Assembly (NCBI GenBank): GCA_038503075.1
Contig: JBCAML010000004.1
Location: 827,149 to 891,148, forward strand
Length of the DNA stretch: 64,000 nt
Direction of reading: 5' to 3'
Source: Gyromitra esculenta
Taxonomy: Eukaryota > Ascomycota > Pezizomycetes > Pezizales > Discinaceae
This document shows, piece by piece, positions 37,363 through 49,431 of the stretch (position 1 is the stretch's first letter; each line of letters opens with the position of its first letter). A program made the position numbers and the translations under genes. A model generated the notes under the pieces. The model searched no databases. It had not been told where the DNA came from and worked only from the letters and a program-made list of their open reading frames with translations.

Positions 37363-38903
37363 ATGACAACAAGCCAGAATATTCAGACGTTGACGTTTAC
37401 GGTCGACGTAGATATTCAAGCTATCAATAACCAAGTTGGTCCTCTAGTTCTATCAACAACAAAGCCGTATCGCATGAGGAGAAACAGCCAACCTAGGATT
37501 ATCGCTAGAACGATTACCGTGGAGCAGGGAGCGACAGATATTGGCAATGGAAATAGAGGAACTCTCGGAAGCCTGTCGGTCGAGATATTGTGGTTGATTT
37601 TTGACAGAATGAATATTCGAACATTTGTCACGATGAAAAGAGTTTGCAAGTCTATTAAGGTTTATCGTTCTGCTTTTTTGCGATGTTTAAAGGCCATGAG
37701 CTGACGATTTTTGTTATCATAGGTTATCGCTGAAAATAGCCCGATCCAGAAAACGCTGCAATACATTTCTGCCGCCGAACCAAAGTCTTTAAGTCTGTTC
37801 ATGCGAAGCAAGCTCGGGAACTTTTACACTACACCTATTCTAGATGTCTTTTTTGAGAAGATATGTTCCTTGGTAAGGCTTCTTTCACTGCTCTCTAGAT
37901 GATAACTACCTAATCTTTAAACTAACCGAGCTGTCATTATATATAGTGTCATGAAAATGGGGATGGTATATTCCTGCCTACAATGACAAGAATATGTCTC
38001 AACTGTTCTGAAAATTCCGAGGAGACCTCCTGTATATGCATGACAACAGCTATGGAGAAATATTCGCTTACGGAAAACCAGATAGCTGAAGCTCGCATCC
38101 CTATAATCACCAACGCTATACCAAATGGAAACCTCAAGCTCCTACCAGAGACGCTGGTGAGAGGATATGCCCTAAGTTTGTATGGATCCATGACGAATAT
38201 TCAGTTCGCTTTTGAGCGTAACAAACAGTGGAAGATGGAAAAGTATGAGATTCAGTATGCCAAGTGGGAAACGGAAGCGAGAAACTTCGATAATTGGGTT
38301 GAGTCGGTTGAACCGGTATTGGGTAGTACTTGGGGGCAGTGGCCAGACCCCGCGAGGGCGTATTACTTCGCAGAAAAGGAAAGATTAAAGAAGAAGCCTA
38401 AACTCCCACGACAAGCATTTGACGCCAGCGATACTCCTACAGCGAGTCGTGAAGCTAGCACTACAAAATACCTCACTCGAAAAGCGAAGTAACTGATTCC
38501 ATTTGTTTTTTGTGTGTCTAGATATTTGCTAATTGGATATAGGACGATTGATCGTAGTACTGGCGTGAGCGAAAAGTTTTGCTATTGCTTAGGATGCCGT
38601 AAGAATGTCTTACCAGGTAAGGACCTAAGTCGTTGTGAGAGAAGAGATAAATAAAAGTAGCTAATATGATTACTTGCGACAACAGCAGCGTATCTCATTG
38701 TCACAGAAGGGGGTTCACTTGCGGATGTTCGGGCTGCTCAGCATCCGTACTTGCTGTCAAGTGGTGACCTGTTGCAACATCAAGAGACATGCGTTCAAAC
38801 GATAGCGATGCGTCATGAGCACCAACAGAGACTTGTGATGGCGGTTAGAAAAGCTATTGAAGATGAACAAGGCCGGGCAATCTTTACAGCGATGGAATTC
38901 TAA
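37363..38903 (+). CDS. F-box-like protein with Cys-rich segment
   Basis: Exons 37363-37659, 37723-37872, 37947-38488, 38543-38616 and 38689-38903 give 425 residues. The N-terminal part carries an F-box-like helix set (LGSLSVEILWLIFDRMNIRT, then FVTMKRVCKSIK), which would bind Skp1 in an SCF ubiquitin ligase. Next comes a Cys/His segment (CHENGDG... RICLNC), then charged helices and a second Cys pair (FCYCLGC). The third exon runs on to a stop, but a GTAACT donor at 38489 and an acceptor at 38542 extend the frame to two further protein-like exons. The last acceptor is a CAGCAG tandem site (38685 or 38688). The substrate is unknown; assignment to the F-box family is moderate. Confidence 0.7.
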
Positions 38904-41900
38904 ATTAAGGGGCTAAGGATGCAAATATTCTAAGGATAGAATGATTTCTTACAGTGGAGCGATTTCTTGCAGTGGAGCTTGGAGGACTAGATCTAGCCTT
39001 AGGGCTGTAAACGAGAAAATTTTGGGGTTTGGTGGGGGGCGAACTTTAATGGCCCCATTGTTTTGTGGGCTTTATGAGTTACAATTTCTTTCTTATGATA
39101 CGTTATTTCTTACTTCCATTTATATTTTAGTGTAGCTTCTTTGGGGGGTGGAGAGTCAGTATAGTGACTATCAGAATACATTTACCTTCCTTCTTCTCTT
39201 CTTCAAGTGTTATCGTTGGGTTTTAGCTTTCTCTTTTGGCGTCTTGAATAATTCCGATAGTTTGGTGAAGTAAACCATAGAAATGAGCTAAGCCCAATTA
39301 GATCTCGTCCGAGACCACAGTCTGGTTTCGTTCTTGATGGTCGTAAAAAAATTTGATTCTATGAGAGCCCCTAATCATAAGAGATTGGAGTTATTAATAT
39401 GTTAATTTTGTGAAATAGAATTTTACTGCATGTATGGTATTGGTGTCCGTAAGCAGCATAGCACCGGCTAGTTTGCTGAACTACATACTATGTACCAGAA
39501 CATGTAAACTAACCTCCTCACCCAAAAGAATGAGGTTGGTGGCATTTTAACTAGACTGCATGTGATGAATGTCAAATTTTCCATTGAATTGTGACGTTCA
39601 GCAACGGTCGAGTTTCCTATGAATTGCTAAGAGTGTGCTCGATCATGATGGCATACTATTCAACACGCTGCTAGCAAAGTCATAGTAGAGCTATTGTCTC
39701 TTTCAGTGATTCCCTCCTACTCTTACCCTTGTACTACCTAGTTGCGGAGTACCTAGCTTCATTAGTTAATGAAGTCCAAAGCTATAGAATGTGTCCTTTT
39801 TACTGTCGTTGCGAATATCCTTGTTGTAAATTTTATGCATTGGAACTGTATCAGTTGTCAGCCCCTTGCATCCGGGACAAGCTGTGATCCCGTCTCAGTA
39901 GAATATTTCAGCCCCCTTTTTCTTGTGTTCTTAATCTGGTATTCATTTCTTCTCGCTTTCACTTTCGTCCTAAAACCGGTTAATCTTAAATTGGGGAGTG
40001 TGTAGCGATTGCTAAGACTCATTTCTTGGGTTGATGTCCTTTGGACGTGATTTTCGAGCGAAGGCGCTCGCTAGTTTTTTGGCGCTTACCTGGATAGCTG
40101 TTATGTAATTATGCCTTTTTGGGCAATGGTTGGTTTAGGGAGCTTAGTGGTTGAAAAGGCTAATAGGAAAGGATTGGCATATCTATAGATATGCGTGCCT
40201 TTGAGTCATGTTAACTGTCACTGGAAAATCTTGAAAAGGAATTTCTTAACTGGAAAGAATGCGACTAATAGCAAATCAGGGATTTTCATCGGGGAAACGT
40301 TCAGGATACCATGTTTCTCACGAGTTTGTATGCTGGATACCGCAACTGCTTTGCTCTAACCGCGCTCACCTTCCCACTATAACACTACATCTACACCATG
40401 TAGAATTCACACCTAAAAACCCTCTTTATCGTATAATATTTAAGAATATTAAGAGAAAAATAGAATAGTGCACGATTTTCTGTGATTATATTATTTCAAA
40501 TATGAGGCTTTCTTTGCCTAACTAGGTGGGCTAAAGGGGAAAGGGGGTAAGCAACTGATGGGATAGGTTTAGTTGTGATGGTCACGGCCGAAGCGAAGTA
40601 ATTGTAATATCCGGCACACAAACTCATCAGAAACACGGTATCCTAAACGTTTTCCCATTTTCATCGCGTCCCGGCAATCTAACCTACAGTAAAAGGTCCT
40701 TTACACTACTTTACAAGAACATAGTTATCGGTATTTAACCACCAGTGTGCTGGTGAAAATAAAGTGAATTACCTTTCCTTGTCCCAATCTTGCATTTCCA
40801 CGCTGTCTTGGAGTCCACCCCTCCCTTCCTCAATTGTTGTATCTAACTCCTCTGTGTAGCATACTTCCTAGGGGGAGTCGCGTGTTCGTAGTTTGAATAC
40901 CCGAATAACTTGATCAATTCTTGCAGTCTCCTCACTTCAACTACCAGCAGTAGGCTAATGAGAAACTTCTCTGCCTCTTTGAGGTTTTTGAGGCGGGCTT
41001 CAATAGTCCGTTGTTGCCTCCCGCATCCATGATTAGCAATGTCTAAACAAATAAATGGGCCTCGACGACATTCTTGAGGTTCGTATGGAAGGATTTAACG
41101 GTATTAATAGAATTTTTGGTCTTATCTGTGAACAAAATGTCGCCCCTTTCACCCTCTTCACTTAGAAATTTTAGTGAGAAGTGGTGTGGTGATAGCTTCT
41201 TCTGTCGATTTGAGTACCCTTAGTGACACTGAGAAATATGATGCATGGTGGGTCAATCTTTTCTACTAGGCCTGGGTTGATAGGATAGAGAGAAGCGATA
41301 ACCTAAGAATGTGCTCCAGACCTGTATCTTCATGTTTGGTATTGCACAATCCGCGTCCCAGCCTATGTAAAACGTTAGAACTTCTTGATGCTAGAAATTG
41401 GAATGTGTGAGACAAATGGAGTATTTTTAACGATGAAAAGGTTGACGGTGAACTTGTAATAGAAGCGTCAATGTATTTTTCGCTCACATGACGCTAAAAC
41501 TTGCCCGAATCGTCATGGCTTGATTGTGATGAATTAGATTGACAGATATACTGAGAGCAAGGTTGACTTAGTTAGAGTTGTTGGTAGGAATAAGTTCCTT
41601 TTAATTAAGTGAAAGGGAGACACGTGTCTATTGAGTTTGAAATTGAGGTTGGCTAAAATGTTTCGAGAACGAGAGGATGACGGTATCTTGAACAAAATAG
41701 GAGTTTTGTAGTCAATCTTAATAGTGGGATGCCTTGAGTAGGCTAGTCTCCTGCGCCAAAAAGCCGAGTGATCCCGCATGACTTATTTGTAGGGTTACCC
41801 GGTTCTGGCGGCTGCTCCCGGCACTTGTGCACTGGTGGGGCACATTTGCCCCACCAAAAACCTCCGCCAAAGTAGATGACGTGCACAGCTTTAGAGTATT

Positions 41901-41958
41901 TTGTCCCATTGATAGCCACATAACCCCGTACCCCACCAATTACTAGATATCCGTTACA
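38904..41958. other. Gene-free region upstream of PBY1
   Basis: No supported gene. A perfect 10-bp stem with 4-nt loop (TGGTGGGGCA/TGCCCCACCA, 41833-41856) lies 103 bp before the PBY1 start codon. The rest is T- and A-rich with unsupported short frames. Confidence 0.5.
41833..41856. promoter_or_regulatory. Perfect GC-rich inverted repeat in the PBY1 promoter
   Basis: TGGTGGGGCA, loop CATT, TGCCCCACCA: ten paired bases without mismatch, 103 bp upstream of the start codon. It could be a dimeric transcription-factor site or a hairpin in the leader; which is not decidable from sequence. Confidence 0.45.
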
Positions 41959-44671
41959 ATGCACGTCCTGGTGAGTTAATTTCCTAACTTCCTCACCACT
42001 GCTGCCCCTAGTTCTAGTTAACTCTCTCCAGGTAGTCAATGACGACGGTCCTCCCTCGCAGCTCTCCTCGCCATATGTTCATTCCTTCATCAACGAACTC
42101 GCTGTATCCGGAGCGACAGTCTCTGTGGTCCTTCCGCATACCCAGCGTTCTTGGATTGGAAAGGCGCACATCGCAAGCCGTGGTATCACCCCAACCTACT
42201 TTCGTCCGGGAACCCTCCATACCGACGACGGCACCACGCACTCCCGCCCACGCACTGATGGTGGTGAAGAATGGGTTCTCATTGACGGCACTCCCGCGAG
42301 CTGCACACAGATTGGACTAAACCACTACTTCCAAGAGAAGGGGCCAGTAAACTTGGTCGTGAGCGGGCCAAATTACGGGCGTAATTCGACGGCCCTGTTT
42401 TCACTATCTTCCGGAACTATTGGTGGTGCAATGGAGGGCGCTGTTTGCGGTAAACGTAGCATTGCTCTTTCTTATGGCTTTCATAACCGTAACCACGACC
42501 CAGTTATTATCCGTGGTGCCTCGTTAGTAGCTGTTCGTCTCGTGAAGTATCTTTACGATAACTGGACCACTGGGGTTGATCTTTATTCAATCAATATCCC
42601 TCTTATTGAAGGAATCGATGGGCCAACTACGAAGGTTCTCTATACAAATATTCTACAGAATTACTGGACATTGGGGAGTTCGTTCGAGGAGGTAGATGTA
42701 GTAGATGAAGTGAGTCCAGATGAGAGAGAGATGGAAATTAGAGAAGGGGAGGAAGGGGCTGGGAGTGGAGAGGTCCTAAAAAGTGTAGGGCTTAAACACA
42801 AGAAATTTATGTGGGCACCAAAGTTTGCGGATATACATAGAAGTGTTGATGAGGTTTGCAGACTCCCCCTGTAATTTTTTCACGTAAGGGGGTAACTTGC
42901 TGATATGAAATCTAGTCTGAGTCCGGAAATGATGGATGGGCCGTGAAGATGGGCCATATCAGGTATTTCCACACCAAATTTGGATTTGCTCTCTTTTAGT
43001 GGCAACCCTTCAATAACTGACGCTAACGATGCTATAGCGTAACTCCCCTCAAGGCTAATTTTATGCATTTCGACGGCCTCGTCGGCAGCGATATCAAGTT
43101 GTAAGTAGGACCATAGAACCATCTGTTGGATTTTGTTAGATGTGTACCTGAATGGTCATCCTGGCTTAGGCTATCTTGAGCTCTGCTCTTATTTTTGTTT
43201 ATGCCGCTTATGTTATCCATGTTCATTACCTGATATAAGTTTCTTCTCCACAGTGGGGATACAAAACTACAGAATCCAATAAAGGCCGCGAGTGAAAATT
43301 ATGCTGTCGTTGACTACGAAGACGCCTACGTACGTCCTCGGATTGTGGCCGCGCTTAAGAAGAAGATATCTAGTATCCAGGTGCTCGAAGATGTGGAGAG
43401 AATCCCAGGGGAGCCGGATACGAAGATCTTGTATTGGTCTGTGTATGAGAAGATACCTTTCGAAGATCTTCTTACACATCCTTCTACTGTTCTCAGCTGC
43501 TCCTACATAATCCGGTTAGTATCATAGAAAATTGATGTATCCTTTCTGGAAATGCTAAAAGGCCCCTAGAAAAGCATTGATCCGCAAACACCACCTTTCC
43601 ACAACAATCCGTCACCACATCTCTAAATATCCATCCTCCATCCTTGCATCAAGCACCGCAACAACTTGTGAACTCGAACTCGACTACGCTGAGTATCTCG
43701 AGGAAGCTCTCGAGGAAGCCTACGAGTTGCGTGACAGCCTTGAAGAAAACAAAAAAAAGAGCGAGGACGAACGCCAATGGTGGATCCTTAAACCAGGAAT
43801 GAGTGACCGCGGCCAAGGAATCCGCCTATTCAGCAGCCTTTCAGAGCTAGAAGCGATATTCCGTGAATTTGAAGAAGATGATAGTGAAGACGAAGGTGAA
43901 AATAACGGCGATGAAGACGACAACGACAACGAACAATCAGAAGGTGGGGTGAAAGTCGAACCCATCAGCGACATATCAGCCACCTCAGGCCATGCAAAAG
44001 AGACCAGCGTCATAACTTCTCAGCTTCGTCACTTTGTTGCACAGACCTATATTCACCCGCCGCTGCTGATCCATAACCGGAAGTTCCATATCCGCACCTA
44101 TGTCATAGCAGTTGGTGGGCTGAAAGTGTATGTCTATAAACATATGCTTGCGCTATTCGCGGCGCGGGAGTATGTGCCGCCGTGGAAAGAGAGTGTTGAT
44201 TTGAGTGGGCATTTGACGAATACATGTTTGCAGAGTGGAGAGCGGGAGGGGAGTGTCAAGTTGTTTTGGAAACTTGTGGAAGAACTAGAGGACAAGGGGG
44301 GCAGCGAGGCGCTGGAGGGTATTTGGAGAGATATTAAGCGGATTGTGGGGGAGGTGTGGGAAGCCGCGGCGAGAGGAATGAGGGTGCATTTTCAAACGCT
44401 CCCGAATGCGTTTGAGATCTTTGGAGTGGACTTTTTGGTTGATGCGAAGATGGGGGTGTCTTTGTTAGAGGTTAATTCGTATCCGGATTTTAAACAGACT
44501 GGGGTGGAATTGGGGAGCGTCATTGATGGACTATTTGAGGATGTCGTGGAAGTGGGGATTAAGCCGTTCTTTGAGAAGAAGGTCGGGAAAGGTGATGGGT
44601 GGGTTATGGATGATGGAAAAGTGGAGGAAGACATGGTGAAAGTTTTAGATATAGAATTGGGGGACTGGTAG
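41959..44671 (+). CDS. PBY1: Pby1-type protein: SurE-like domain fused to tubulin-tyrosine-ligase-like domain
   Basis: Homologue of yeast Pby1, a P-body-associated protein. Exons 41959-41970, 42032-42853, 42916-42962, 43038-43100, 43254-43514 and 43570-44671 give 768 residues (yeast protein 753). A 12-nt first exon encodes MHVL and joins VNDDGPP, the metal-binding Asp pair of the SurE phosphatase fold; SGPNYGRNS is the second SurE motif. The short exons 3-4 are supported by GNDGWAVKMGHISVTPLKAN across a junction. The C-terminal half has TTL-like ATP-grasp motifs: WWILKPGMSDRGQGIRL, RKFHIRTYVIAVGGLKVYVY, HLTNTCLQ and FLVDAKMGVSLLEVNSYPDF. A strongly acidic insert (EEDDSEDEGENN and onward) sits between the first two. 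Catalytic activity of either domain is unproven in this family. Confidence 0.92.
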
Positions 44672-46453
44672 GGATGTCGGTGACGATTAGGAATCCTTGC
44701 TGCTGTATACATACATACATAAAAGTGCGACTCTGGAGTGTGCTTCTAGGTATTTTTCGCAAGGGTGATTTCCTGCGCACAAATGTCTGTGGCGTTATGC
44801 TCCGTAAGCGGTCAGATATCTACATTCACTGACCAGCTGATGGGTAAGTAATCTGCTCCATTATAACCTTGTAAGCATCGATTAAGGTGCGCGTATATGC
44901 GAGCTATAACACAACAGGGTCTTGGCACTTTCCGGGACCATGGAAACACTCATAGGGCTAAAAAAAGATTAGAAAAGCTCTAATCCTGAATCCAAAGATC
45001 ACCATTAAGCCCCAAAGGTACATGGTAGCTATCGCTATTTTTTCTATTTTTTCTGTAGAATAGATTTCTGATTTTTAAAACTGATTTATTGCTGGTAGCA
45101 AATAAATTTAACCCCCTCCAAAATGTTGCGCTTTTTTTTTCCCCCAGAACACCCGAAACCCCACCCAAAACGCAAGAATTTAAAGCTTTATTTCTCTATG
45201 AAAAGGTACTTCACAAACAGACGTTCTTTGGTAGGGTCATACTCATCGCCTCGCCAAAGCTACTTTATCGATAGTCAGCCCATCATTCGGAACAACTGGC
45301 TAAAAAAAACGGTACACGTCATTCACTACTTATACCATATGTAGGGTGAGGTTACGCATTTATGCCACCAGGTCTACCGCAGGTTTTGGAGAGAACCACC
45401 CGGGTTGATGTAAAGATCTTGGTAGAAGTGGTGTAAGTGTCTTACGATTTGATCACCCTCGAGAACCATACTATATCCTACATTCTCAACGTATTCAACA
45501 ACACTCAGAGCTATTCTCCTCTCCCAAGTGTTGTAACTCTAGCCACAGATTTGGTGGTATTCCCCCAGATTGTGTTTTTCTGATTGTGGCTTTGCTAACA
45601 AATCTTTTTTCGAAGAGGGTGTGGACTAGGTTGCCTAGGTCTTCCCCCATATGTAGCTCCCTAGCTAACCTTAATTAGGAAAGAAAAAGAACAAGGCTAC
45701 AATATAACTAGATACACTCAACTCTCGTGTGTGTTAACGTGACAACTCAGCTCAAAGTATTATGTGAAAAACTAGCGGCGAATTAGTGTATTGGCTACAT
45801 ATATTTACTTTGTACAGCCAAGGCTGAATATTCTTCTTGGTTCTATGTGGGTAGGTGGCCAAGTATTTCAGCTGTGTACTGTACAGGAACTTATGGGCGG
45901 ACGGTGGTTACGGTCTGGGTGTCTAAAATACTGTATTTGGCAGCATATATACCTTATCTGGATGTGCCAAGCCAGAAAAGACCCCTGTCCGTCATCAGAC
46001 CGTAATCGCCGTCCGTCCATAAGTCCCTGTAAACGAGGTCGAATAAATTCCTTATCATTTTCCCAAAGTGCAGATAAGTTGTACACGTCGGTTTCCCAAT
46101 TTCTGTTTCAGCCACATCGCGATGACTGATTGTTTCTCTTATGCATATACTGCGCACTTGCTGTAAAGTCCACACGGTCACTCAGTAGGCATAGTTATAA
46201 GAGAACCCATCACTCTCCCTAGTTCGTGAGTAGCTTGTTCAAGTCAAATCAAAAGTCAGCGAGAAGAATAGCCTTCTGCCTCGATACTGGACTACCGACT
46301 CGGGGATTTACAAGCCTTCAAAAACATCCTGTTGGCTGCGTGCCCTCTACGTTTCTTCTGTTTATGTTCGTCAGATCCTACTACAACCAAAACACAGCCG
46401 AAACCAATCCTACGTATATCAACCAATACTGACGAGTCGGCAATCGTATCGAG
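44672..46453. other. Intergenic region with one inverted-repeat element
   Basis: No gene supported. A CATACATACATA tract at 44707-44719 lies in the PBY1 3' flank. A TA-flanked element occupies 45884-46029. The last 300 bp are the kinase promoter. Confidence 0.5.
45884..46029. mobile_element. Short TA-flanked MITE-like element
   Basis: The left arm CAGGAACTTATGGGCGGACG and the right arm (reverse complement CAGGGACTTATGGACGGACG) match over about 35 bp with four transitions. TA lies at 45882-45883 and 46030-46031. Length 146 bp. Open frames on both strands across it are by-products of the palindromic structure. Confidence 0.7.
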
Positions 46454-48192
46454 ATGTGTGAATCTATTCGACAAGGCTTGCGGAAACTAGTAGAAATACT
46501 CGACTTATCTCGAGGTCAGAGAGAGGAGATGGTCTATCCGAAAGGAAAAGTCTATGAATTTCTTACGGTGGACTGCATTAGGAGCCTGGGGGCGTGCTCA
46601 TGCGAGCAGCGCGGATGCTGTTTCCACGCTACCCAGCTTGAACCGCCTAAGATTTTTACCGACAAAATTGTCTTAGATATTCGAAAACACTACACGAGTG
46701 CACTAGCACTTTTGGTGTCTTCCAAGAAAGGGTTTCTTATATTTGATTTCATGGAGAAAGGTTTCCACGATAATCGGCTCACAGAAACACCCCTTACCAA
46801 GGAGGAACTTGGCTCCCTTCTTTCAAATTTCTCGTGCGGACCCGTCGACGAATTTGATGTTCGAAATTTCCACCGCCTTCAGAACGAGTTTTTTCTTCCA
46901 CAACTTAGCTATGGGTCGAAACACCAATCGATAGTGAATGCGCGATCGCTGCCTTTTAGCATCAAGAAAATGATTGGAAAAGGTGCTTATTCCATTGTGT
47001 ATGAAGCGCAGATGCTGCAAGATTATCATGATTTTCCACACGTGAAGGTAAGTTATTGCACCCATTCATTTACGTGATCTTTTAGGGTTTAAATAATATT
47101 TTAGGGTGGGCGTATTGCCGTAAAAACCTATTCAGATTGGAGTATGGGCGTAATAGACTGCAACAAGGAGAGGGAGAACAATGAACGCTGGGATTCACAT
47201 GATTACATCACTCCTCTCCAGGCTTCACTCGACCATCGTGAACTATTTATGACAATCTGGCCGTTAGCAAACCAGGATTTACAGAAGTTCATGAAAAAGA
47301 ATCCACCGAAGGAGTACTGTGATGATCCGAGCAAAGCCTGGAGGCGATTTATGAACTTGCTCTCTGCCCTTAACTATATCCACAACGGCGACGGAAATTT
47401 TTTCGGATATCATTTCGATATAAAGCCCCATAATATCTTGGTGAGGCCCGATGGCGACTGGGCAATTACAGACCTGGGTCTAGCTTACTCGAAAACGAAT
47501 GACACGGGTATTTCCGAAACTTCGAGGCAAGGTGGAAACGAACGCTATCGTGCACCTGAGGTTAAAGCCCATAGAAATTATGATGTATGGGCTATGGGTT
47601 GTATAGGCTGCGAGCTTATCATCTGGCTGAATAGAGGGGCGCTTGGGGTGGAACAATTTAGAAAAGATCGCGAGTTAGAGGAGAATGGTAGAACCACCCT
47701 CGATAATTTTCATCACGAGATGAAATTGAAAAAGTCAGTCGTCAAATTCTTTGAAGAGATGGAAAGTCACAAAGATAAATTGACTAAGGAGGTAGCTGCA
47801 ATCCTCCGTGGGATGCTCAGGATTGACCCCTGTGACCGTCTTAATGCGCAGGCAGCCGAAGGAATGTTTAGAAAGGTCTTGGGTATGCCGCCACTACCGC
47901 TGGCCACTGCGTCTCATCCAAGGCGTCCAAGTCTACAGAATGCACTTAGTCCACTTCAGGTAAGGTTACTCAAATATCTTGGCGCTTTTGCAAATATATG
48001 CTGACAGCAATATGTGCATGTTAGGCGATGTCGAGAAGACCATCGCTGAATGTGCTTATTCTATCTGAAAGGTCTATTTCTATTAGAAGGAGTCCTTTAT
48101 GTATGTTCCCTTGTGCGGGGCCTTTAGAGGGCGAAATGATGTATAGTTATGCTAATGGTTTTGTAACCCAAGCTGCGACTTCGCCGTTCTAG
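46454..48192 (+). CDS. Serine/threonine protein kinase, fungal accessory type
   Basis: Exons 46454-47047, 47105-47959 and 48025-48192 give 538 residues. A 165-residue N-terminal region with a Cys-rich CSCEQRGCC cluster precedes the kinase domain. That domain has glycine loop IGKGAYSIVY (174-183), VAIK-type Lys205 in RIAVKTY, catalytic loop HFDIKPHNIL (Asp303), Mg-binding DLG (Asp321) in place of DFG, and YRAPE. HFD replaces HRD, as in some atypical fungal kinases, but the key Asp, Lys and Asn are present, so activity is plausible. PRRPSL and SRRPSL sites flank the last junction. The third exon ends at TAG (48190-48192). The same frame continues open to 48501 with protein-like sequence, so the true protein may once have been about 100 residues longer. 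Confidence 0.78.
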
Positions 48193-48503
48193 TTAGGAGA
48201 AGCTCTAATTCCTACCTCGCTGACTATGAGCTCGGAGCTATTCAATCCAAATCTGCCTCAGATCCAAGTAACAGAATCAGATGATCTGTGGAAAATCGAT
48301 TTAAAACCAACTCCGATACTGCTGAGCCCTACAGCAATGCCCAAAGATCCTGGTCCTATCAAAATGCCTAGCGAAGATTATAGGAGTAAACGGTCTCTTC
48401 CCGAGTCGCCGACCTCGGTTAAAGGCGAGTCGAAAATTACCGAAGATGAAATTAGATCGAGAAAAAGGTTAAAGACTTTGGGCCACCTTTCCCAAGCATA
48501 GGC
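48193..48503 (+). pseudogene. In-frame continuation of the kinase gene beyond a TAG
   Basis: Immediately after TAG 48190-48192 the same frame runs LGEALIPTSLTMSSELF and on to SHLSQA and a stop at 48499-48501. It is rich in S, P and K/R (RSKRSLPESP, EIRSRKRLK), like the linker regions of signalling proteins. An internal ATG at 48226 could begin a separate 91-codon frame. No intron with a usable donor in phase 0 removes the TAG. It may be a decayed kinase C-terminus or chance. Confidence 0.35.
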
Positions 48504-49431
48504 TTCGATTGGACTCCTTGTTGGTACTCCTCTAGCCTAACTTGCGACTCTGGCTTGCATAACCTGCTAGCCTAGCTGGACTGAATTAGGATTTTGCACA
48601 ACAACGCAGTAGCTGAGGCGTATGGGGTTGAGGCATCCAGTGGTGGAGAGGTTTCTGGGGTGTGGGTTCTTGATTATGTTTATATTGTCGTCTTCAATAA
48701 GGCCGCAGGAATATCTTTCCCATGCGTGACCAAGGGGAGATGTCTAGTAATAGATGTATGGAATAACGATCCTTATTGATTTTTCTTTGTTAATTTATTT
48801 AGTTGTATTTATGTGGGAAGTTGTTAGAGCTGGAGAGGGTCTACCGATCTTTGGGGGCTCCTGAGGGAATGCTGTTTGTGTTTAGCTATGATTCTAGAAT
48901 AAGTTAATTGAGTTATATCTAGCTTCACCTTAGGTCTTTCAAGGCTCGGGACGGAGATTTATGAGAGCAAAGGCTTAAATACACGGGCATTCGAGAAGTC
49001 CTAGAAGGTTATTATTAGTTATATAGACGGGTGCTGCTAGTTAGTACAAGTAATAGAAGCGGACGCCTCTCTTCGTGTCTATTATTTCAACAATTATGAG
49101 ACTAACTGTACTGTAGTAAGTCGTAGATTATTTATCGCAATTTTTTATGTCCTTCATACTTGCTTAGATGGCTTAAGCGACATTTATAGCGATTACGTAT
49201 ATAACATTTACGAGTCAAGGTTCTGAATATGAATTACGGTTTTATCTATATATAGTTATCTGATTCTAGCAGGAGATTGGGACATTTTCGAGAGAACAGA
49301 GCTCGCAAAACCTGGCATATCTGATCCACGGGACCTTATCATATACGTGTGTACGTTACAGTTTTTCTTCATCGTGTGCATGTAACCGTACCTTTCTCGT
49401 TGATCAGCGCTCCCACCACCATCAAATACCA
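48504..49431. other. Gene-free spacer between kinase and CorA-like relic
   Basis: AT-rich, no supported feature; it holds the convergent 3' flanks of the kinase and of the decayed CorA-like gene. Confidence 0.5.

Noticed and set aside
45791..46181. Three overlapping frames on both strands as possible small genes
   Set aside because: They arise from the palindromic TA-flanked element; translations mirror each other because the DNA is self-complementary.
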